This document shows positions 43,047-52,342 of a DNA stretch of 64,000 nucleotides, one piece after another (the first letter of the stretch is position 1; every line of letters begins with the position of its first letter). The notes beneath the pieces are model-generated. The model ran no database searches and was not told the DNA's origin. It worked only from the letters and a program-made list of their open reading frames with translations. Source of the stretch: Microbacterium paraoxydans (GTDB taxonomy: Bacteria > Actinomycetota > Actinomycetes > Actinomycetales > Microbacteriaceae). The position numbers were made by a program, and so were the translations under genes. The stretch lies in contig NZ_CP064873.1 of the NCBI RefSeq assembly GCF_019056515.1, positions 2,356,001 to 2,420,000 on the forward strand, written 5' to 3'.

Positions 43047-44417
43047 TTACTTTCCGCGCGTCTCCTCGACGGCGGGGGCTTCGTACTTCTGACTGGTGGG
43101 GTAGTTCGTCTTCGTGGGATCGAACGTGTCGGTGGCCGGATCCTGCTTGCGGCCGAGACGGCGCGTGAGGAACCCGATGATCGACGGACGGCCCTGCTGC
43201 TTGTTCCACACGTCGACGCCGACGGCGAAGAGGAGCACGAGGCCCTTGATCATAGAGACGACGTCGGCACCGGCGCCGAGCAGCGCGAGGCCGTTGTTCA
43301 GGAACGCCATCACGAGACCACCGATGATCGAGCCGATCACCGTGCCGATGCCGCCGGAGACGGCCGCGCCGCCGATGAAGACGGAGGCGATCGCGTCGAG
43401 CTCCCACCCGTTGCCGTCCTGCGGGCCGGACGCGGTCGCCCTGGCGACGTAGATCATGCCGGCGAGCGAGGCGAGGACCGACATGTTCATCATCACGAAG
43501 AAGTCGACCCAGCGGTCCTTCACGCCCGAGAGGCGCGCCGCCTGGCGGTTGCCGCCGACCGCGTAGATGTGACGGCCGAAGACGGTGTTGTTCGTGATGA
43601 ACGAGTAGAGGATGACGAGAGCGAGGAGGATGACGCCAGAGATCGGGAAGCTCGTGCCCTCCCGTCCGGTGGCGAACAGCCAGCCGGCGACGAGGATGAC
43701 GGCCGAGATGAGGACGACCTTCGTCACGCTCACCCACAGCGGCGCCATGTCGGAGCCCATCTTGCGCTGGATGCGCCGGGTGCGGATCTCCCAGAAGACG
43801 ATCCATGCGACGCCGGCGAGCGCCAGCAGCATGGTCGGGATGTTGAACGGAAGCGGCAGGGCGATCTCCGGCAGGTAGCCGGCGCCGATGATCTTGAAGC
43901 CCTCCGGCACGGGCACCGACTGCGAGTCGCCCACCGCCTGGTTCGCACCGCGGAAGAACAGCATGCCGGCCAGCGTCACGATGAACGCCGGCACCCCGAC
44001 GTAGGCGACCCAGAACCCCTGCCAGGCGCCGACGAGCACGCCGACACCGAGACCGAGGAGGATGCCCAGCGGCCAGGGGAGGTTCCAGTCCTGCATGGCC
44101 TTCGCCACGACGATGCCCGTGAACGCGGCGACGGATCCGACCGAGAGGTCGATGTGCCCCATGATGATGACCATCACCATGCCGATCGCCAGGATCAGGA
44201 TGTACGAGTACTGGTTGACGACGTTGATGAGGTTGCCGGAGGACAGCGTGAGGCCGGTGCCCTTGAAGATCCACGTCAGCACCTGGAAGACGACGAGGAT
44301 GACGACGAGGCTGCCGAGGATGCCGAACTGACGGAGGGTCGACTGCCCTCCCCCGAACATCTTCGTGATGTCCTTGAAGTGGAAGCCGCGCTTCGCGGTG
44401 GTCGAGTCGGTGGTCAT
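43047..44417 (-). CDS. mmsB: Multiple monosaccharide ABC transporter permease
   Basis: This 456-residue permease has about ten membrane helices and matches the sugar permease branch (XylH/GguB): [17 protein letters not shown] near the middle and [23 protein letters not shown], the conserved loop that touches the ATPase. The length of about 456 suits the long MmsB/GguB type. The ATG at 44417 overlaps the ATPase stop by 4 bp (ATGA), so translation is coupled. The C-terminus is charged ([21 protein letters not shown]). Confidence 0.92.
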   Translation of the reverse strand: MTTDSTTAKRGFHFKDITKMFGGGQSTLRQFGILGSLVVILVVFQVLTWIFKGTGLTLSSGNLINVVNQYSYILILAIGMVMVIIMGHIDLSVGSVAAFTGIVVAKAMQDWNLPWPLGILLGLGVGVLVGAWQGFWVAYVGVPAFIVTLAGMLFFRGANQAVGDSQSVPVPEGFKIIGAGYLPEIALPLPFNIPTMLLALAGVAWIVFWEIRTRRIQRKMGSDMAPLWVSVTKVVLISAVILVAGWLFATGREGTSFPISGVILLALVILYSFITNNTVFGRHIYAVGGNRQAARLSGVKDRWVDFFVMMNMSVLASLAGMIYVARATASGPQDGNGWELDAIASVFIGGAAVSGGIGTVIGSIIGGLVMAFLNNGLALLGAGADVVSMIKGLVLLFAVGVDVWNKQQGRPSIIGFLTRRLGRKQDPATDTFDPTKTNYPTSQKYEAPAVEETRGK

Positions 44418-45982
44418 GCGGATGCTTTCTGGGTCGCGGAGGTCATGCTGCGCATGAGGTCTTCGGGGGTCGCCTGGTCGGCCGGGATGCAGTCGGTGAC
44501 CCGGCCTTCGAACACGGTGTAGATGCGGTCGGAGATGCCGAGCAGCTCGGGCAGCTCGCTGGAAATGACGATCACGCCCTTGCCCTGGGCGGCGAGCTCG
44601 TTGATGATCGCGTAGATCTCGTACTTGGCGCCGACGTCGATGCCGCGGGTGGGCTCGTCGAGGATCAGCAGGTCGGGGTCCGTGAACATCCACTTCGCCA
44701 GCACGACCTTCTGCTGGTTGCCTCCGGAGAGCTTGCCGACGCCCTCCTCGACCGACGGGGTCTTGATGCGCAGCGCCTTGCGGTAGCGCTCCGCCACCGA
44801 GAACTCCTCGCGGGAGTCGACGACGCCGTTGTGCGCGATCTTGGAGAGCTTCGCCGCGACGATGGACCGCTTGATGGTGTCGAGCAGGTTGAGGCCGAGC
44901 ACCTTGCGGTCCTCGCTGACGTAGGCGAGGCCGTGCTTGATCGCGGCGGCGACGTCGGGGAGCTCGATCTCCTGGCCGTCCTTGACGAGCGTGCCGGAGA
45001 GGAACGTGCCGTAGGAGCGGCCGAAGATGCTCATCGCCAGCTCGGTGCGGCCGGCGCCCATGAGGCCGGCGATGCCCACCACCTCGCCGCGGCGGACGTT
45101 GATGCTCGAGCCCTTCACGACCATGCGCTCCGGGACGGTCGGGTGCTGCACCCACCAGTCCTTGACCTCGAAGAACACCTCGCCGATCTCCGGCGTGCGG
45201 TCCGGGTAGCGGCTCTCCAGCGACCGGCCGACCATGCCGCGGATGATGCGGTCCTCGTTGATCTCGCCGCGGGAGATGTCCAGCGTCTCCACCGTGCGGC
45301 CGTCGCGGATGATCGTGATCTCGTCGGCGATCTGCTCGATCTCGTTGAGCTTGTGGCTGATCATGATCGACGCGATGCCCTTGGCCTTGAGCCCGAGGAT
45401 CAGGTCGAGGAGGTGCTGCGAGTCGTTCTCGTTGAGCGCGGCGGTGGGCTCGTCGAGGATGAGCAGCTTGACGTCCTTGTTCAGCGCCTTGGCGATCTCG
45501 ATGAGCTGCTGCTTGCCGACGCCGAGGGTCTTGATCGGCACGTCCGGGTCCTCGTCCAGGCCGACGCGGGCGAGGAGCTCGATGGTGCGCTCCTTCTGCG
45601 CCTGCCAGTCGATGCGGCCGAAGCGACGGATCTCGTTGCCGAGGAAGATGTTCTCGGTGACCGAGAGCTCCGGGATGAGCGCGAGCTCCTGGTGGATGAT
45701 GACGATGCCGGCCTGCTCGCTGGCCGCGATGTCCTTGAAGCGCTGCTCCTGGCCGTACAGGAGGATCTCGCCGTCGTACGTGCCGTACGGGTACACCCCC
45801 GAGAGGACCTTCATCAGCGTCGACTTCCCGGCGCCGTTCTCGCCGCAGATCGCGTGGATCTCGCCGGCGCGGACGGTGATCGAGACGTCGGCGAGCGCCT
45901 TGACTCCCGGGAACTCCTTGGTGATGCGGCGCATCTCCAGGATCGGGCCTGACACGGTCGGCAACGTTGCTGTGGTGCTCAC
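44414..45982 (-). CDS. mmsA: Multiple monosaccharide ABC transporter ATP-binding protein
   Basis: This 522-residue ATPase carries two ABC domains in the RbsA/MmsA style. The first has a complete Walker [10 protein letters not shown] (residues 47-55), and [15 protein letters not shown]; the second has a modified Walker A region ([12 protein letters not shown]), normal for this family, and [15 protein letters not shown]. The GTG at 45982 is preferred over the ATG at 46027 because GAGGAAG lies upstream and the operator covers the longer start. It is the first gene of the importer operon. The LacI-type operator lies just upstream of it. Confidence 0.92.
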   Translation of the reverse strand: MSTTATLPTVSGPILEMRRITKEFPGVKALADVSITVRAGEIHAICGENGAGKSTLMKVLSGVYPYGTYDGEILLYGQEQRFKDIAASEQAGIVIIHQELALIPELSVTENIFLGNEIRRFGRIDWQAQKERTIELLARVGLDEDPDVPIKTLGVGKQQLIEIAKALNKDVKLLILDEPTAALNENDSQHLLDLILGLKAKGIASIMISHKLNEIEQIADEITIIRDGRTVETLDISRGEINEDRIIRGMVGRSLESRYPDRTPEIGEVFFEVKDWWVQHPTVPERMVVKGSSINVRRGEVVGIAGLMGAGRTELAMSIFGRSYGTFLSGTLVKDGQEIELPDVAAAIKHGLAYVSEDRKVLGLNLLDTIKRSIVAAKLSKIAHNGVVDSREEFSVAERYRKALRIKTPSVEEGVGKLSGGNQQKVVLAKWMFTDPDLLILDEPTRGIDVGAKYEIYAIINELAAQGKGVIVISSELPELLGISDRIYTVFEGRVTDCIPADQATPEDLMRSMTSATQKASA

Positions 45983-46014
45983 GGATCTTCCTCGCGACGT
46001 GCGGTCACCTTCGA

Positions 46015-46028
46015 TGTGACCGTTCACA
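46015..46028 (-). promoter_or_regulatory. LacI-type operator before the monosaccharide importer operon
   Basis: TGTGACCGTTCACA (wider palindrome GATGTGA-CCGT-TCACATC, 46013-46030) lies between the LacI stop and the mmsA start. Its sequence differs in one base from the palindrome at 47116-47129 read on the other strand. Confidence 0.65.
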
Positions 46029-46058
46029 TCGGTATATCGTCGTCTTCCGCGGGAGCGG

Positions 46059-46064
46059 TGTCAA
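46059..46064 (-). promoter_or_regulatory. -35 box of the monosaccharide importer operon
   Basis: TTGACA (minus strand), the best -35 match in the window. GATATA at 46033-46038 is 20 nt further down and could be the -10 box; the operator at 46015-46028 would then cover the transcription start. The spacing is long, so the -10 choice is uncertain. Confidence 0.4.
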
Positions 46065-46087
46065 GTCCGCGGCGTGTTTTCGTGTCG

Positions 46088-47101
46088 CTACCGTGATGCA
46101 GCGGATTCGCGCGCCCGCAGGAGGGTCTGCAGCGGGCCGAACGCGGGGGCCTTCTCGCCCCGGATCTCGGCGAGGAGGATGCGCACGGCGCGCCGCCCGA
46201 GCTCGGGGAAGTCCTGGTGCACCGTGCTCAGCGTCGGCGCCACGTGCGCGGCAACCGGGATGTCGTCGAAGCCGATCACGCTCACGTCGTGCGGCACGCG
46301 CAGCCCGGCGTCGCGGAATCCGTGCAGCAGCCCGATGGCCATGAGGTCGTTGGCCGCGAACACCGCCGTGAAGTCGCGCCGCAGCGAGAGCTCCTTGCCG
46401 GCGAAGTACCCGAAGTCGGCCGTCCAGTCCCCGCGGATCGGCGGGAACGTGGGCAGGTCGGCGTCGCGGAGCGCATCCAGATACCCGCGCATCCGGGACT
46501 CCGCCTCGATCCAGTCCTGCGGCCCGGCGAGGTGGAGGATGTCGCTGTGCCCCAGCGCGATCAGGTGCTCGGTCGCCGCCTTCGCCCCCGCCACCTGGTC
46601 GGCGGAGAGGCTGACGCCGTCCGATCCCGAGGCGGTCTGCAGGGTCACGAAGGGCATGGTGACGTTCATGCCGCGCAGGACATGGAAGACGCGCACCTGC
46701 GGCGCGAGCACCACGATGCCGTCGACCTGCTCGCGTTCGAGCTGGCGGACCGCGTTGCCGATAGCCTCCGGCGTGGTCGCGGGGAGGTTGAGCGTGGAGA
46801 CGGAGTACCCCTCCTCGCGCGCCGCGTCCTCGATGCCGGCGATGGAAGACGTCGGCCCGAACTCCCCGATGGTCGCGGACAGGATGCCGAGCATGTTCGA
46901 CTTGCTCGTCACGAGCGCGCGCGCCGCGAGATTGGGACGGTAGTCCAGCACGGCGATCGCGTCGAGCACCTTCGCCTTCGTCTCCGGGCGGATGCTGGGA
47001 TGGTCGTTGAGCACCCGGGAGACGGTCTGATGCGAGACGCCGGCGAGGCGGGCGACGTCGCGGATGCTCGGCATGCGGGCACGCTCGGAGGAGGTGGACA
47101 T
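46088..47101 (-). CDS. LacI family transcriptional regulator of sugar import
   Basis: This 337-residue repressor has the LacI headpiece SIRDVARLAGVSHQTVSRVLN near residues 11-31 and a periplasmic-binding-protein-like ligand domain after about residue 60. The ligand part has VVLAPQVRVF and DVSVIGFDDIPVAAH, typical of this family. It starts at the ATG at 47101, with GAGGAGGCTGG upstream; the longer frame to 47128 would cross the operator. The paired operators suggest that it represses both itself and the monosaccharide importer, with a sugar or sugar phosphate as inducer. Confidence 0.9.
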   Translation of the reverse strand: MSTSSERARMPSIRDVARLAGVSHQTVSRVLNDHPSIRPETKAKVLDAIAVLDYRPNLAARALVTSKSNMLGILSATIGEFGPTSSIAGIEDAAREEGYSVSTLNLPATTPEAIGNAVRQLEREQVDGIVVLAPQVRVFHVLRGMNVTMPFVTLQTASGSDGVSLSADQVAGAKAATEHLIALGHSDILHLAGPQDWIEAESRMRGYLDALRDADLPTFPPIRGDWTADFGYFAGKELSLRRDFTAVFAANDLMAIGLLHGFRDAGLRVPHDVSVIGFDDIPVAAHVAPTLSTVHQDFPELGRRAVRILLAEIRGEKAPAFGPLQTLLRARESAASR

Positions 47102-47115
47102 CCAGCCTCCTCGCG

Positions 47116-47129
47116 TGTGCACGGTCACA
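47116..47129 (-). promoter_or_regulatory. Autoregulatory LacI operator
   Basis: TGTGCACGGTCACA (plus strand), or TGTGACCGTGCACA on the minus strand, differs from the 46015 operator by one base. It lies between a CATAAT -10 box (47140-47145) and the LacI start, a position that would block transcription. Confidence 0.6.
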
Positions 47130-47139
47130 TGACTACTTC

Positions 47140-47145
47140 ATTATG
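47140..47145 (-). promoter_or_regulatory. -10 box of the LacI gene
   Basis: CATAAT (minus strand), 10 nt upstream of the operator. No clear -35 box is visible. Confidence 0.4.
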
Positions 47146-47221
47146 TCTGCGATGACCCGCCGGGTGCACCTCGACCGCGCGCACGCTCCTCGCCGCGCGG
47201 ACGCGAGGGAATCGGGCAGGC

Positions 47222-48154
47222 TCAGCCGATGATGCGGGCTCCGGGGACGGCGCCGTGCACGTGCAGCGGATCGAGCCCGTCCTCGCGGAGGGTCGTCTGC
47301 ACCGCCTGCGCGGACTCGGGATCCGCGCAGAGGAGGGCCACGGTGGGCCCGGAACCGGACACGAGACCGTGCAGCGCACCGGCCGCGACCCCGCGTTCGA
47401 TGGTCTGCGCCAGATCCGGTCGCAGGTCGAGCGCGGCCGCCTGGAGGTCGTTGTGGAGCGCGTCGGCGAGCTGCCAGGCGTCTCCGGTGCGCAGCGCCTG
47501 CAGCACCGGGATCGGCACGTCGAGCGAGAGCGGCGGATCGTCGGCGAGCGCCCCCTCCTCCTCGCGCAGCTCGTCGAGCCGGGTGTACACGGCGGGCGTG
47601 GACAGCCCCTCGTCGCTGGTCACGAGCAGCCAGTCGAAGCGCCCGCGGGCGAGCGCCGGGTTCAGCTGATCGCCGCGACCGGTGCCCACGGCGGTGCCGC
47701 CGTGCAGCGCGAAGGGGACATCCGCACCGAGCCGGGCCGCGAGATCGTGCAAGCGCGCCGCGGAGAGTCCCGTGCCCCACAGCGCGTCGCAGGCGACCAG
47801 GGCGGCCGCGGCGTCCGCGGAGCCCCCGCCCATACCGCCGGCGACCGGGACGCTCTTCCGGATCTGCAGCGCGACCCCGCCGGGGTGATCCGTCGCCGTC
47901 GCCAGCAGCTTGGCGGCCCGCATCGCGAGGTTCCGGTCGTCGAGCGGAACCGAGCCGTCGTCCTCCACCCCGGTCACCGTGATCGAGAAGTCGTCGGACT
48001 CGCGGGCGATCACGTCCTCGTACAGCGACACCGCCTGGAAGACCGTCGCGAGGGCGTGATAGCCGTCGTCATGGCGCCCGCCGACACCGAGGTAGACGTT
48101 GATCTTCCCCGGCGCGCGCACGTGCACGGACCCGGAGGACGTGGCGAGGCTCAT
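47222..48154 (-). CDS. ispE: 4-diphosphocytidyl-2-C-methyl-D-erythritol kinase
   Basis: This 310-residue GHMP kinase phosphorylates CDP-methylerythritol in the MEP isoprenoid pathway. The GHMP ATP loop is PVAGGMGGGSADAAAAL, the N-terminus reads RAPGKINVYLGVGGRHDDGYH with the usual Lys and His, and LVSGSGPTVALLC is the late motif. It follows rsmA and the aldo/keto reductase gene on the same strand; the rsmA-ispE pairing is common in bacteria. The gap to the aldo/keto reductase stop is 7 nt. Confidence 0.95.
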   Translation of the reverse strand: MSLATSSGSVHVRAPGKINVYLGVGGRHDDGYHALATVFQAVSLYEDVIARESDDFSITVTGVEDDGSVPLDDRNLAMRAAKLLATATDHPGGVALQIRKSVPVAGGMGGGSADAAAALVACDALWGTGLSAARLHDLAARLGADVPFALHGGTAVGTGRGDQLNPALARGRFDWLLVTSDEGLSTPAVYTRLDELREEEGALADDPPLSLDVPIPVLQALRTGDAWQLADALHNDLQAAALDLRPDLAQTIERGVAAGALHGLVSGSGPTVALLCADPESAQAVQTTLREDGLDPLHVHGAVPGARIIG

Positions 48155-48161
48155 GAGCGGG

Positions 48162-49229
48162 TCACAGGTCCGAGGAGGTCGCCCACAGGTTCACGTCGAT
48201 GGCGCCCGCGAGCTCGTCGATGCGGCGGAGCTCCTCGTCGGTGAACGCGGGACCGTCGAGGGCGGCGAGGTTCTCGTCGAGCTGCTCCGTCCGGGAGGCG
48301 CCGATGAGCGCCGAGGCGACGACCGGGGTGCGCAGCGTCCACTGCAGCGCGAGCTGCGCGAGCGACTGCCCCCGGCCCTGCGCGACCTCGTTCAGCGCCC
48401 GGAGGGTCTGGACCGCGTCCTCGGACAGCTTGCCGTTCGGCAGCGAACCGCGCTGCTGTGCGCGCTCGGCCGTGCCGTCGCCGAGGTACTTGTCGGTGAG
48501 CAGCCCCTGGGCGAGCGGGGTGAAGGCGATGGCGCCGAGGCCCGACTCCTCCAGGGTCTGCGTGAGGCCGTCCTCGATCCAGCGGTTGAGGATCGAGTAC
48601 GCGGGCTGGTGGATGACCAGGGGCGTCCCCAGCTCCTTCGCCACGGCGACGGCCTCGGCCGTGCGCTCCGCGCTGTACGAGGAGATGCCGACGTACAGCG
48701 CCTTGCCCTGGCGGACGAGGGTGTCGAGCGCGCCGATGGTCTCGGCGATCGGGGTGACCGGATCGACACGGTGGGAGTAGAAGATGTCGACGTAGTCCAG
48801 CCCCATGCGGGTGAGCGACTGCTCGGCGCTGGCGAGGATGTACTTCCGGCTCGCGTAGTCGCCGTACGGTCCGGGCCACATGTCCCAGCCGGCCTTCGAC
48901 GAGATGATCAGCTCGTCGCGGTACGGACGTAGGTCCTCCGCGAAGATGCGGCCGAAGTTCTTCTCGGCCGAGCCGTACGGCGGGCCGTAGTTGTTCGCCA
49001 GGTCGAAGTGCGTGATCCCGTTGTCGAACGCGTGACGCAGGAGCGCCCGCTGGTTGTCGAGCGGGATGTTGTCGCCGAAGTTCCACCAGAGGCCCAGCGA
49101 GATCGGGGGCAGGTAGAGGCCGGAGGCGCCCACCTGACGGTAGGCGAACCGTCCGTAGCGGCCCTCGTCGGCGGCGTACGGACGGTGCAGTTCGGGGACG
49201 TCGGGGCGGAAGCGGGGGGAGTCGGTCAC
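48162..49229 (-). CDS. Aldo/keto reductase, YghZ-like
   Basis: This 355-residue NADPH-dependent reductase is most like YghZ (L-glyceraldehyde-3-phosphate reductase) and related Kv-beta-type enzymes. The catalytic tetrad is visible: Asp and Tyr in HFDLANNYGPPYGSAE, Lys in IISSKAGWDMWPGPYGD, His in FYSHRVD. NADP contacts appear in the C-terminal SALIGASRTEQL loop. It sits between rsmA and ispE, an unusual insertion for that pair, and its GTG start follows TAATCT by 6 nt. Methylglyoxal or an aldehyde by-product of sugar metabolism may be the substrate, but this is a guess. Confidence 0.88.
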   Translation of the reverse strand: MTDSPRFRPDVPELHRPYAADEGRYGRFAYRQVGASGLYLPPISLGLWWNFGDNIPLDNQRALLRHAFDNGITHFDLANNYGPPYGSAEKNFGRIFAEDLRPYRDELIISSKAGWDMWPGPYGDYASRKYILASAEQSLTRMGLDYVDIFYSHRVDPVTPIAETIGALDTLVRQGKALYVGISSYSAERTAEAVAVAKELGTPLVIHQPAYSILNRWIEDGLTQTLEESGLGAIAFTPLAQGLLTDKYLGDGTAERAQQRGSLPNGKLSEDAVQTLRALNEVAQGRGQSLAQLALQWTLRTPVVASALIGASRTEQLDENLAALDGPAFTDEELRRIDELAGAIDVNLWATSSDL

Positions 49230-49235
49230 CGTGCC

Positions 49236-49241
49236 AGATTA
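49236..49241 (-). promoter_or_regulatory. -10 box, leaderless promoter of the aldo/keto reductase gene
   Basis: TAATCT (minus strand) is exactly 12 nt before the GTG at 49229, and its first three bases are the rsmA stop codon. Confidence 0.5.
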
Positions 49242-50108
49242 GCCGCTGATGCCGGAACCCTCGATCGCCGTTGCGTGCTGGGCGATCCGCTGGTAGTCGT
49301 CGACCGTGAGGTCCTCCCCGCGGGCGGTCGGCGCGACGCCGGCGGCGGTGAGCACCTCCGTCGCCGCGGCGGAGCTGCCGAAGAGGCCGGAGAGGGCCTG
49401 CCGGAGCATCTTGCGCCGCTGGTTGAAGGCCGCGTCCACGATGGCGAAGGTGCGCCGGCGCTCCTCCACCGGGCCGCGCTCGCCCTCGGAGCGGTCGAAG
49501 CCGACGAGGAGGCTGTCGACGTTCGGCACCGGCCAGAACACCTGGCGGGAGACGTTCCCGGTGAGCTTCCACTCGCCGTACCAGGCGGCCTTGACGCTCG
49601 GCGAGCCGTAGATCTTCGACCCCGGCTTCGCGGCGAGCCGCTCGGCCACCTCCGCCTGCACCATCACGACGCCCCGCTGCAGGTACGGGAACGTCTCCAG
49701 GAAGTGCAGCAGGACCGGCACCGACACGTTGTACGGCAGATTCGCGACGAGGACGGTCGGCTCGCCGGGCAGCTCCGTGACGCGGAGGGCGTCCGCGTCG
49801 ACCACCGTGAGCATCCCCTCCGGCACGCCGTGCTCGTCGGCGGTCTGCGGCAGGCGGGCGGCCAGGCGGTGGTCGATCTCCACGGCGGTGACGGCGGCCC
49901 CCGCCTCGAGGATCGCGAGGGTCAGCGACCCGAGTCCCGGTCCGACCTCGACCACCCGCTCCCCCGGCTGTACACGGGCGGCCTGGACGATCTTGCGGAC
50001 GGTGTTCGCGTCGACGACGAAGTTCTGTCCGAGCTTCTTGGTGGGGGTGACATCGAGCTCGGCGGCCAGACGGCGGATCTCGGTGGCCCCGAGCAAGGTG
50101 ACGGTCAT
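49239..50108 (-). CDS. rsmA: 16S rRNA (adenine(1518)-N(6)/adenine(1519)-N(6))-dimethyltransferase
   Basis: This 289-residue enzyme (KsgA) dimethylates two adenines in the 3' hairpin of 16S rRNA during ribosome assembly. Motifs: [15 protein letters not shown] near the N-terminus, the SAM site [15 protein letters not shown], and the catalytic [11 protein letters not shown]. The C-terminal RNA-binding domain is complete. Its ATG at 50108 lacks a ribosome-binding site, and GAGAAT sits 12 nt upstream, a weaker -10 match. In other actinobacteria rpfB commonly precedes it; here that gene is missing. Confidence 0.96.
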   Translation of the reverse strand: MTVTLLGATEIRRLAAELDVTPTKKLGQNFVVDANTVRKIVQAARVQPGERVVEVGPGLGSLTLAILEAGAAVTAVEIDHRLAARLPQTADEHGVPEGMLTVVDADALRVTELPGEPTVLVANLPYNVSVPVLLHFLETFPYLQRGVVMVQAEVAERLAAKPGSKIYGSPSVKAAWYGEWKLTGNVSRQVFWPVPNVDSLLVGFDRSEGERGPVEERRRTFAIVDAAFNQRRKMLRQALSGLFGSSAAATEVLTAAGVAPTARGEDLTVDDYQRIAQHATAIEGSGISG

Positions 50109-50114
50109 GGTCCC

Positions 50115-50120
50115 ATTCTC
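50115..50120 (-). promoter_or_regulatory. -10-like hexamer of rsmA
   Basis: GAGAAT (minus strand) is exactly 12 nt before the rsmA ATG. It departs from TANNNT in the first base. Confidence 0.3.
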
Positions 50121-50169
50121 CCGGATGACGGGCCGTGCCCGGTTCCTGGGTGATGTCCGTGATCATCGC

Positions 50170-50175
50170 TATCCT
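50170..50175 (+). promoter_or_regulatory. -10 box, leaderless promoter of the MFS gene
   Basis: TATCCT is exactly 12 nt before the GTG at 50182. A GGAG also precedes the GTG but touches it. Confidence 0.55.
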
Positions 50176-50181
50176 TCGGAG

Positions 50182-51468
50182 GTGCCCTCCCTCGGTGAAC
50201 TGATCGCTCCGCGGCGCCTGGGCAGGGATTTCCGCTGGCTGCTCGCGTCGTCGTGGACGAGCAACATCGGAGACGGTGTGGCGCTGGCCGCCGCTCCCCT
50301 GCTCATCGCGTCGATGACGTCGTCGCCGATCCTCGTGGCCTCCGGCGCCATCCTGCAGTTCCTACCGTGGCTGCTCTTCGGACTGCACGCGGGGGCCATC
50401 GCCGACCGCTTCGATCGGCGGCGCCTGGTGATGACCGCCAACGCCGTGCGCGCCGTCGTGCTCGCGGCCCTCTGTGTGTTCCTCGTGACGGGAACCGCGA
50501 ACATCGGGATCGTCCTCGCCGTCGCGTTCCTCTACGGCACCGCCGAGGTCTTCGTCGACACCGCGGGGAGCACATTGCTGCCGATGCTCGTGAAGCCGGC
50601 AGACCTCGGTATCGGGAACGCGCGCCTGCAGGCCGGGTATCTCGTCGCCAACCAGTTCGCCGGGCCGCCGCTGGGCGCGTTCCTCTTCGCCGCCGGGAGC
50701 GCATGGCCGTTCCTCGTCGAGGTGCTGTGCGTGACGCTCGCGATCGTCCTCATCTCCCGCATGGCCCGCACGCCCGTCCCGCCGCGGGAGACCGAGACCC
50801 ACCCGCCGGTGCACACCGACATCGCGGAGGGTCTGCGCTGGCTGTGGCGCAATCCGCCGGTGCGCATGCTCGTGCTCATCATCCTCGTCTTCAACGTGAC
50901 CTGGGCCGCGCCCTGGGGCGTGCTCGTGCTCTACGCCACCGAGCACCTGCAGATGGGGCCCGTGGGTTACGGCGCGCTCACCACGGCGTCCGCGGCGGGC
51001 GGCATCCTCGCGACGCTGAGCTTCGGCTGGCTGGAACGGCACGTGTCGTTCGCGAGCCTGATGCGCATCGTCCTCTCCCTCGAGGTGCTCATGCATCTCG
51101 CGTTCGCGCTGACCACCACGGGCACGGTGGCCCTCGTCATCATGTTCTTCTTCGGGGCGTACGCCTTCGTGTGGGGCACGATCTCCACGACCGTCCGGCA
51201 GCGCCTCGTCCCCGCTTCCCTCCAGGGGCGCGTGGCCTCGGTCAACATGGTCGGCGTCTTCGGCGGCATGATCGTCGGCCAGGCCCTCGGCGGCGTCATC
51301 GCGCAGACCTGGGGCCTGACGGCACCGTGGTGGTTCGCCTTCGGCGGGGCGGCGATCACCCTGGTGCTGGTGTGGAAGCCCATCTCGCACATCGTCAGTG
51401 CCAAGCCCGTCGCCGAGACCGGGCCCGAGGACGTCGATCCGGAGGGTCAGCCGGCGAACGAGCCGTAG
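50182..51468 (+). CDS. MFS transporter, enterobactin exporter-like branch
   Basis: This 428-residue permease has about twelve membrane helices. SSWTSNIGDGVALAAAPLLIASMTSSP and DRFDRRRLVMTANAVRAVVLA, a classic MFS loop, place it in the EntS/MFS_3 group that includes macrolide and siderophore exporters. I chose the GTG at 50182; the open frame upstream (from 49729) overlaps rsmA in the opposite direction. It lies alone on the plus strand between rsmA and tatD and overlaps the tatD end by 22 bp. The substrate is unknown. Confidence 0.88.
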   Translation: MPSLGELIAPRRLGRDFRWLLASSWTSNIGDGVALAAAPLLIASMTSSPILVASGAILQFLPWLLFGLHAGAIADRFDRRRLVMTANAVRAVVLAALCVFLVTGTANIGIVLAVAFLYGTAEVFVDTAGSTLLPMLVKPADLGIGNARLQAGYLVANQFAGPPLGAFLFAAGSAWPFLVEVLCVTLAIVLISRMARTPVPPRETETHPPVHTDIAEGLRWLWRNPPVRMLVLIILVFNVTWAAPWGVLVLYATEHLQMGPVGYGALTTASAAGGILATLSFGWLERHVSFASLMRIVLSLEVLMHLAFALTTTGTVALVIMFFFGAYAFVWGTISTTVRQRLVPASLQGRVASVNMVGVFGGMIVGQALGGVIAQTWGLTAPWWFAFGGAAITLVLVWKPISHIVSAKPVAETGPEDVDPEGQPANEP

Positions 51469-52325
51469 ACCCGCAGCGTGTTCTCGGCGAGCTGCGCGGA
51501 GAGCTCGTCCACGTCCAAGTCGAGCTCCGCGGCCAGGAAGCGCACCGTGAGCGGCACGAGATACGGCGCGTTCGGGCGGCCCCGCAGCGGGACCGGCGTG
51601 AGGAACGGAGCGTCCGTCTCGACGAGGAGGCGATCGAGCGGGGTGACCTTCAGCGCGTCGCGCAGGTTCTGCGCGTTCTTGAACGTCACGTTCCCGGCGA
51701 ATGACAGGTAGTAGCCCGCGTCGGCGCACACCCGAGCCATCGCCTCGTCGCCGGAGAAACAGTGGAACACGGTGCGCTCGGGGGCCCCGACCCGCGTCAG
51801 CGTCTCCAGCACGGCCTCGTGCGCATCCCGGTCGTGGATCTGCATCGCGATGCCGTGCTTCTTCGCGAGCGCGATGTGCGCCTCGAAGGAGGCGAACTGC
51901 GGCGCACGGCGCTCCGGTTCGGTGCGGAAGAAGTCGAGCCCGGTCTCGCCGATCGCGCGCGTGCGCGGATGGGCGGCGAGCTCGTCGATGACCGCGAGCG
52001 CCTCGTCGAGGCGCCCCTCCTCCGCGTACGTCGGGGCATCGTTCGGGTGGATGGCGACCGCGGCGAGGACCCGGGGGTCGGACGCGGCGGCTTCGACCGC
52101 CCAGCGGGACGACTCGATGTCTCCGGACGCCTGCACGACGCCGATGACGCCGACGGCCTCCGCCCGGTCGAGCTGGGTCTTGAGAGACATGGGCTGGTCA
52201 CCATCGGCGATCTCGAGGTGCGCGTGGTTGTCGTACACGGGCACCGCGAGGGGCTCCGGGGCCGCCGGATAGGTCCGGTCCTTGCGCCCGTCGCCCGAGC
52301 GCTCGCGCACGTAGGTCTCCGCCAT
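51447..52325 (-). CDS. tatD: TatD family hydrolase (deoxyribonuclease)
   Basis: This 292-residue metal-dependent enzyme has the TIM-barrel motifs of TatD: DNHAHLEI with metal histidines, GETGLDFFR, MQIHDRDAHE, VFHCFSGD and ETDAPFL. TatD proteins act as 3'-5' exonucleases or D-amino-acyl-tRNA-like quality enzymes, with reported roles in DNA repair. It lies 17 nt after metG, as in many actinobacteria and firmicutes. The ATG at 52325 begins MAETYVRERSGDG. Its end overlaps the convergent MFS gene. Confidence 0.93.
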   Translation of the reverse strand: MAETYVRERSGDGRKDRTYPAAPEPLAVPVYDNHAHLEIADGDQPMSLKTQLDRAEAVGVIGVVQASGDIESSRWAVEAAASDPRVLAAVAIHPNDAPTYAEEGRLDEALAVIDELAAHPRTRAIGETGLDFFRTEPERRAPQFASFEAHIALAKKHGIAMQIHDRDAHEAVLETLTRVGAPERTVFHCFSGDEAMARVCADAGYYLSFAGNVTFKNAQNLRDALKVTPLDRLLVETDAPFLTPVPLRGRPNAPYLVPLTVRFLAAELDLDVDELSAQLAENTLRVYGSFAG

Positions 52326-52342
52326 GGTGTCCTGCCCGGATG

